Assembly: GCA_943326315.2 (NCBI GenBank)
Contig: CALPSU020000046.1
Span: 1 to 11,465 of the forward strand
Direction: 5' to 3'
Length of the DNA: 11,465 nucleotides
From: Chryseobacterium gleum
GTDB lineage: Bacteria; Bacteroidota; Bacteroidia; Flavobacteriales_D; Crocinitomicaceae
How positions within the stretch are numbered: the first letter of the stretch is position 1; every line of letters starts with the position of its first letter. A model generated the notes under the pieces. That model saw nothing but the letters and a program-made list of their open reading frames with translations. It searched no databases and was not told where the DNA came from. This document shows positions 7,581 through 11,465 of this stretch, piece by piece. The position numbers and the translations under genes are program-made.

Positions 7581-8888
7581 TTATTGTGGAATTATTAAAG
7601 AGCGATAAATGTTTTTGATTTTTTTGGTTGATTTTTCCCATTTTAAATGTTCTAATTCTTTAATACCTTCTCTCGAAAATGTTTTAGAAAGAGCCGAATA
7701 ATTTAATAGTCCACAAATTGCATCAGCCATAGCATCTATATCCCAAAAATCTATTTTTATAACATTAGTAAGTACTTCTGACACTCCTGATTGTTTAGAA
7801 ATAATAACAGGAACTCCTGAACGTATTGCTTCCAGAGGAGAAATTCCAAAAGGTTCTGAAACAGATGGCATTACATATACGCTACTCATTTTATACATTC
7901 TATCGGTATCTAAACCTTTTAAAAAACCTGTAAAATGAAAACGGGAACTTAATCTTAATTCTGCAACTTGTTTTATTGTTTTGGTCATCATGTCTCCATT
8001 TCCAGCTACTACAAAATGTGTGTCAGGATATTTTTCTAAAACTTTTTTAGCAGCCTTAACAAAATAATCTGGTCCTTTTTGGAAAGTAATTCTACCTAGA
8101 AATGTTACTATTTTTTTCATTTTTACTTTATGAAAAGACTTATTTTCTAAGTGTTTTTGTTTTACAATTACACCATTATGTACTATATGAATTTTGTCTT
8201 TTGAAATTCCATATTTATTAATTAAAATCTGTTTTGTAAAATCACTAACCGCAATTATTTTGTCAGCAGCATGCATTCCTTTTTTTTCAATTTCAAAAAC
8301 AGATGGATTAATATTTTCTCCAGATCGATCAAATTCAGTAGCATGTATATGAATAATTAAAGGTTTTCCACTAATTTGTTTTGCTTCTATTCCTGCTGGA
8401 AAAGTTAACCAATCGTGTGCATGAATTACATCGAAATCATTTTCTCTTGCTATTTGTGAAGCGATCAAAGCATATTGTGCAACTTCTTTCATTAGATCTT
8501 TACCATATAATCCAGAAAAATCAAAATTAAAAGTTGAATCTAGTGTTTTTGAAATTGTACTTTCCTCTTTTTTAGTAGAATAACTTGAATATTTTTCAGG
8601 TGATAAATACGGAATAATAGCGGATGATACTTGAATATAACTTAGTCGATTTTGTAACTCTTTAAGATAGCTTTTTGTGAAATTTATATTGGTTTCAGAA
8701 GCACTAATAAATCTAAACTTCCTTTTATCTTCATTCCCAAATAATTTTGGAACTACAAATAAAACATCCACATTTTGCTGAAGTAAACTCGAAGTAATAC
8801 CATGACAAGCAGTTCCTAATCCTCCAGAAATTTGAGGTGGAAATTCCCATCCAAACATTAAAACACGTATAGATTTATCCTGATTCAT
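7581..8888 (-). CDS. GT4 glycosyltransferase, glycogen-synthase-like
   Basis: A 435-residue GT-B fold retaining glycosyltransferase. The N-terminal half has the starch/glycogen-synthase-like opening FGWEFPPQISGGLGTA (12-27), with SGGLG at 21-25, and HAHDW at 156-160. The C-terminal half has the donor site: FLGRITFQKG at 263-272 (R266 and K271 expected to contact the phosphates) and SEPFGISPLEA at 344-354 with the E-X7-E pair E345/E353. Placed between the debranching enzyme and GH57, it most likely extends alpha-1,4-glucan from a nucleotide glucose. The donor (UDP- or ADP-glucose) cannot be read from the sequence. Its start codon shares one base with the stop of the debranching gene (TAATG), so the two are probably translationally coupled. 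It is shorter than classical GT5 GlgA (about 470-480), so I do not use the glgA symbol. A different glucan or sugar acceptor is possible. Confidence 0.9.
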   Translation of the reverse strand: MNQDKSIRVLMFGWEFPPQISGGLGTACHGITSSLLQQNVDVLFVVPKLFGNEDKRKFRFISASETNINFTKSYLKELQNRLSYIQVSSAIIPYLSPEKYSSYSTKKEESTISKTLDSTFNFDFSGLYGKDLMKEVAQYALIASQIARENDFDVIHAHDWLTFPAGIEAKQISGKPLIIHIHATEFDRSGENINPSVFEIEKKGMHAADKIIAVSDFTKQILINKYGISKDKIHIVHNGVIVKQKHLENKSFHKVKMKKIVTFLGRITFQKGPDYFVKAAKKVLEKYPDTHFVVAGNGDMMTKTIKQVAELRLSSRFHFTGFLKGLDTDRMYKMSSVYVMPSVSEPFGISPLEAIRSGVPVIISKQSGVSEVLTNVIKIDFWDIDAMADAICGLLNYSALSKTFSREGIKELEHLKWEKSTKKIKNIYRSLIIPQ

Positions 8889-10876
8889 TATCCTTTTTGT
8901 AGAGTTTTTGCAATTCTTATTTTTTTTGAATCTGCTATGTTTTCATTGAAAATCATATTTCTTATTCGAAGTAACTCAGCTATACTCCAAGCTTGAGAAA
9001 TTGCGCCTTTTGCTCTATGCGGTTTGTCACCATCGTAAATTTCTGCAATTGTTCCTAAGCCATATTCTGTTATAGTAGATTCAAAATTATTATACTGTAA
9101 TTGTACAAATGAAAATGCTTTTTCTTTGTACGTTTTTAAACAAGCTTCAATGAAATGTCCTAGTAACCAAGGCCAAACAGTACCTTGATGATAAGCTAAA
9201 TCTCTTTCTTTTTGATTTCCTTTGTAAATTCCTTTGTAATTTTTATCGTCTCTCGAAAGTGTCCTTAATCCTCTTGGTGTTAATAATTTATCTTTTATTT
9301 TTTCTAAAATTTCTCTTCCAATAAATTCATTTACAGGTGAGTACGGTAGTGATAATGCGAAAATCTGGTTTGGACGAAATGACCAATCCATTGTTTTTTC
9401 ATTTACACAATCAGCTAGATACCCTCTTTCTTTATCCCAAAAAGTGGTAATAAATGAAACTTCAATTTTACGAGCAATCGGTTCCCATTTAGATATAAAA
9501 TACTCATCTTTAGCGTGTTCTGCAGATTCTAATGAAAAACAAATAGCATTATACCATAATGCGTTTAATTCAACAGTCATCCCAATTCTAGGTGTTACAG
9601 GTACACCATCTACGACAGCATCCATCCAAGTGATAGCAAACCCTTTTTCTCCTGCGAATAATAATCCATTTTCCTTCATGTGGATGAAATGTAGTGTTCC
9701 TTTTGAATAATTATCTAAAATTGATTTCATTTTTGAACCATATTCTTTCCAAATTTCAGAAACTGTATTAGTACTGATTGCATATTGTTGTAAAGCCCAA
9801 AAAAACCACAATGAACTATCTGCCGAATTATAAACTGCATTACTTCCCTTTCCTATATTTGGAAAAAGACCATTTTTCAAATCTTTTAACATCGTGTCAA
9901 TAACCTTTTTACATAATTGAGGCTGACCAATTGAAAGGGTTAAACCAGGTAAAGAAATGAATGTATCTCGTCCCCATCTTCCAAACCAAGGATAACCTGC
10001 ATTTACTTCAATTCCATTTTTGGTTTTTATAATGAATTGTTTTGCAGCATTTAAAAGACAATCGTTAAAATTTTTTAAAAGAATCCGCTTTTGTAATTCT
10101 TCTTCAAAAAGGGCAATTAAATTTCGAGGACTTACTTTTGACAAGCTAGCAGAAAAAATAATTTGATCCCCTTTATTTAAAGAGGTAATGAAATATCCTG
10201 GACAGAATAGATCTTCACTATATTGATAACCTCTTTCTTTCTCTTTAGGATACTCGTTATTGTAGTGCCAATCAGGAGAAGGTGTAAATTCAACTTTATG
10301 TGAAAATTGTAAATACAAATTAGAAAATTCAGGGTACATTTTAAATTTTATCCCATTCGTGACTATTTCGTATTTTTTATTACTTTTTAGTGAAGATTCA
10401 CTTAATTCATGCGTATTTCGAAACGAAGTAAAGGGACTGAATCGAATTTGAAATGGAGCAGTTGAATCAATGATGGTATATCGAATTAAGACTGTTTCTT
10501 CGTCTTCTACAAGTAAAATTTCCTTTTTTAACAATATATCATCCGCTCTAATAATCCATTTTGGAACTTTTTCATAGGTAAAATTCTCAATGAAATTATA
10601 TCCTTTTGGGAAATAAGTGTTTGGATAACAATGAGTCCCTAATTGATATTTTTCATCCTTTTTAACAATAGTTTCATCTAATGTAGATAGAAAAACATAT
10701 CTACTTTCATCAATTTGAGGTTGAGGAACAACAAGTAATCCATGGTATTTTCTTGTATTGCAATTTATTAAAGATGAACTACAATATGCACCTACTGCGT
10801 TGACTTGCAAAATTTCTTTTTCAAGTGAAAATGAAAGATTGTGTAGTTTATCTTTAGAAAAATGAATATATGACAT
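8888..10876 (-). CDS. Glycogen debranching enzyme (amylo-alpha-1,6-glucosidase)
   Basis: A 662-residue cytoplasmic enzyme predicted to remove alpha-1,6-linked branch residues, so that phosphorylase and amylase can continue past branch points. The N-terminal beta-sandwich domain (about 15-250) carries NCNTRKYHGLLVV at 38-50, typical of the bacterial/archaeal GDE N-domain. The C-terminal (alpha/alpha)6-barrel domain (about 270-640) shows NAGYPWFGRWGRDTFISLPG at 292-311, TWMDA at 416-420, TPRIGMTVELNALWYNA at 428-444, AYHQGTVWPWLLG at 561-573 and GAISQAWSIAELLR at 624-637. By comparison with eukaryotic debranching enzymes, D419 (TWMD) and E612 (GTIAE) are the likely catalytic acid and base. There is no 4-alpha-glucanotransferase domain as in the eukaryotic bifunctional enzyme, so another protein, perhaps the GH57, would have to shorten the branch first. 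It starts 13 nt after the isomerase stop, without an evident Shine-Dalgarno sequence, and overlaps GT4 by one base. Confidence 0.95.
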   Translation of the reverse strand: MSYIHFSKDKLHNLSFSLEKEILQVNAVGAYCSSSLINCNTRKYHGLLVVPQPQIDESRYVFLSTLDETIVKKDEKYQLGTHCYPNTYFPKGYNFIENFTYEKVPKWIIRADDILLKKEILLVEDEETVLIRYTIIDSTAPFQIRFSPFTSFRNTHELSESSLKSNKKYEIVTNGIKFKMYPEFSNLYLQFSHKVEFTPSPDWHYNNEYPKEKERGYQYSEDLFCPGYFITSLNKGDQIIFSASLSKVSPRNLIALFEEELQKRILLKNFNDCLLNAAKQFIIKTKNGIEVNAGYPWFGRWGRDTFISLPGLTLSIGQPQLCKKVIDTMLKDLKNGLFPNIGKGSNAVYNSADSSLWFFWALQQYAISTNTVSEIWKEYGSKMKSILDNYSKGTLHFIHMKENGLLFAGEKGFAITWMDAVVDGVPVTPRIGMTVELNALWYNAICFSLESAEHAKDEYFISKWEPIARKIEVSFITTFWDKERGYLADCVNEKTMDWSFRPNQIFALSLPYSPVNEFIGREILEKIKDKLLTPRGLRTLSRDDKNYKGIYKGNQKERDLAYHQGTVWPWLLGHFIEACLKTYKEKAFSFVQLQYNNFESTITEYGLGTIAEIYDGDKPHRAKGAISQAWSIAELLRIRNMIFNENIADSKKIRIAKTLQKG

Positions 10877-10889
10877 GTCAGAAACGAGA

Positions 10890-11465
10890 TTAATATTCTT
10901 TAACTTTAGACAATTCCCATTTTAGATAAGAAATTACACGAATATCCATTGTGTCAACTTCTTTTAATTCTGCTAAAAAATAAGAAACCCAATCTCCCCA
11001 ATGTATTAAATAGAGCATTTTTTCTAGAAGAGAATTTCCTTTAGAATAAACTTCTTTTATTGGTGTATTTAGATCTCCAATAATTCCTGCTGAAATATCA
11101 ATCCTTTTAGAAGTTCTCAAATAGTCCGTATCATTTCTAAATATTATAACCGAAAAATTATTTCCTTTTTGTTCCCAACCTTGTAATTCGTTATGATTTA
11201 ATTCAGGGAATTCATTATGCCAACACAGCGTTTTTGAATTTTCATTTAATTGTTGACAAAATCTAGTGGATACAGCTTTTATAGCTGAAACACTATAAAC
11301 AATTGGAAGTTTATTTAACAAAAGATTAGCCGTTTCTTTAGTATCTATAAGTATATTTTGTTCTTCTTTATTTAAGGATATTATTGAATTGAGTATTTCT
11401 ACTTTATACTTATCTGAAATAATAGAATGAAAATTCAAAGTATATAATAGTTGAACCAAAGAATA
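10890..11465 (-). CDS. Bifunctional phosphoglucose/phosphomannose isomerase, C-terminal part (5' end outside window)
   Basis: The frame is open to the right edge; the codons at 11457-11465 read Tyr-Ser-Leu. The TTG at 11459 is therefore an internal leucine, not a start. The 191 visible residues match the C-terminal SIS domain of the archaeal/bacterial bifunctional isomerase (bact-PGI_C type): LPIVYSVSAIKAVSTRF (53-69 of the fragment), LNENSK with E75, FPELNHNE with H91, and SYLKWEL with K182. These correspond to the Glu, His and Lys described as active-site residues in the Pyrobaculum PGI/PMI. The enzyme interconverts glucose-6-P with fructose-6-P, and mannose-6-P with fructose-6-P. About 130-150 N-terminal residues, including most of the first SIS domain, should lie beyond the window. 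As the upstream member of the operon it links glycogen-derived hexose phosphate to glycolysis. C81 and R68 show nothing unusual; the visible part looks intact. Confidence 0.88.
   Translation of the reverse strand, partial: YSLVQLLYTLNFHSIISDKYKVEILNSIISLNKEEQNILIDTKETANLLLNKLPIVYSVSAIKAVSTRFCQQLNENSKTLCWHNEFPELNHNELQGWEQKGNNFSVIIFRNDTDYLRTSKRIDISAGIIGDLNTPIKEVYSKGNSLLEKMLYLIHWGDWVSYFLAELKEVDTMDIRVISYLKWELSKVKEY

Noticed and set aside
9444..9710. Plus-strand 88-residue open frame opposite the debranching enzyme
   Set aside because: Antisense to conserved catalytic-domain coding sequence; a shadow frame.
11457..11459. TTG as the start codon of a 189-residue protein at the right edge
   Set aside because: The frame remains open to the window edge, and the protein matches the middle and C-terminal part of PGI/PMI, so the TTG is an internal leucine codon of a gene cut by the window.

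Overview
The window is strongly AT-rich. Nearly every gene lies on the minus strand, starts are not preceded by clear Shine-Dalgarno sequences, and genes are packed end to end. Together with the gene set this suggests a member of the Bacteroidota or a close relative. That assignment is inferred from style and content; there is no rRNA or other marker gene here.

Layout, in the direction of minus-strand transcription (right to left): (1) the 3' end of a bifunctional phosphoglucose/phosphomannose isomerase, cut by the right edge; (2) a glycogen debranching enzyme; (3) a GT4 glycogen-synthase-like glycosyltransferase; (4) a GH57 alpha-amylase-type glycoside hydrolase; (5) a giant 1,416-residue protein that joins a eukaryote-type GT3 glycogen synthase to a complete alpha-glucan phosphorylase. 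These five genes are spaced by -1 to 22 nt and look like one operon. After a 293-nt gap come (6) an ATP-type 6-phosphofructokinase and (7) a small two-CBS-domain protein. At the left edge the last 17 codons of an unidentified plus-strand gene converge on the CBS gene, with a likely bidirectional terminator between them.

The cluster is a coherent glycogen economy. GT3 (predicted UDP-glucose donor) and the GT4 enzyme would build alpha-1,4-glucan. The phosphorylase domain would release glucose-1-phosphate, the debranching enzyme would remove alpha-1,6 branches, and the GH57 enzyme would cut or remodel chains. The isomerase links glucose-6-phosphate to fructose-6-phosphate, and phosphofructokinase commits it to glycolysis. 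No branching enzyme, glucose-1-phosphate nucleotidyltransferase or phosphoglucomutase is present in the window.

The most notable feature is the fusion of a biosynthetic and a degradative glycogen enzyme in one chain, with catalytic motifs of both halves intact. Other points of interest are a phosphofructokinase with a mixed ATP-type/PPi-type signature, the apparent loss of the glucose-6-phosphate-sensing arginine cluster in the GT3 half, and two glycogen-synthase-like enzymes from different families in one operon. I see no mobile element, CRISPR array, tRNA or rRNA, and nothing that looks like a wholly unknown system.
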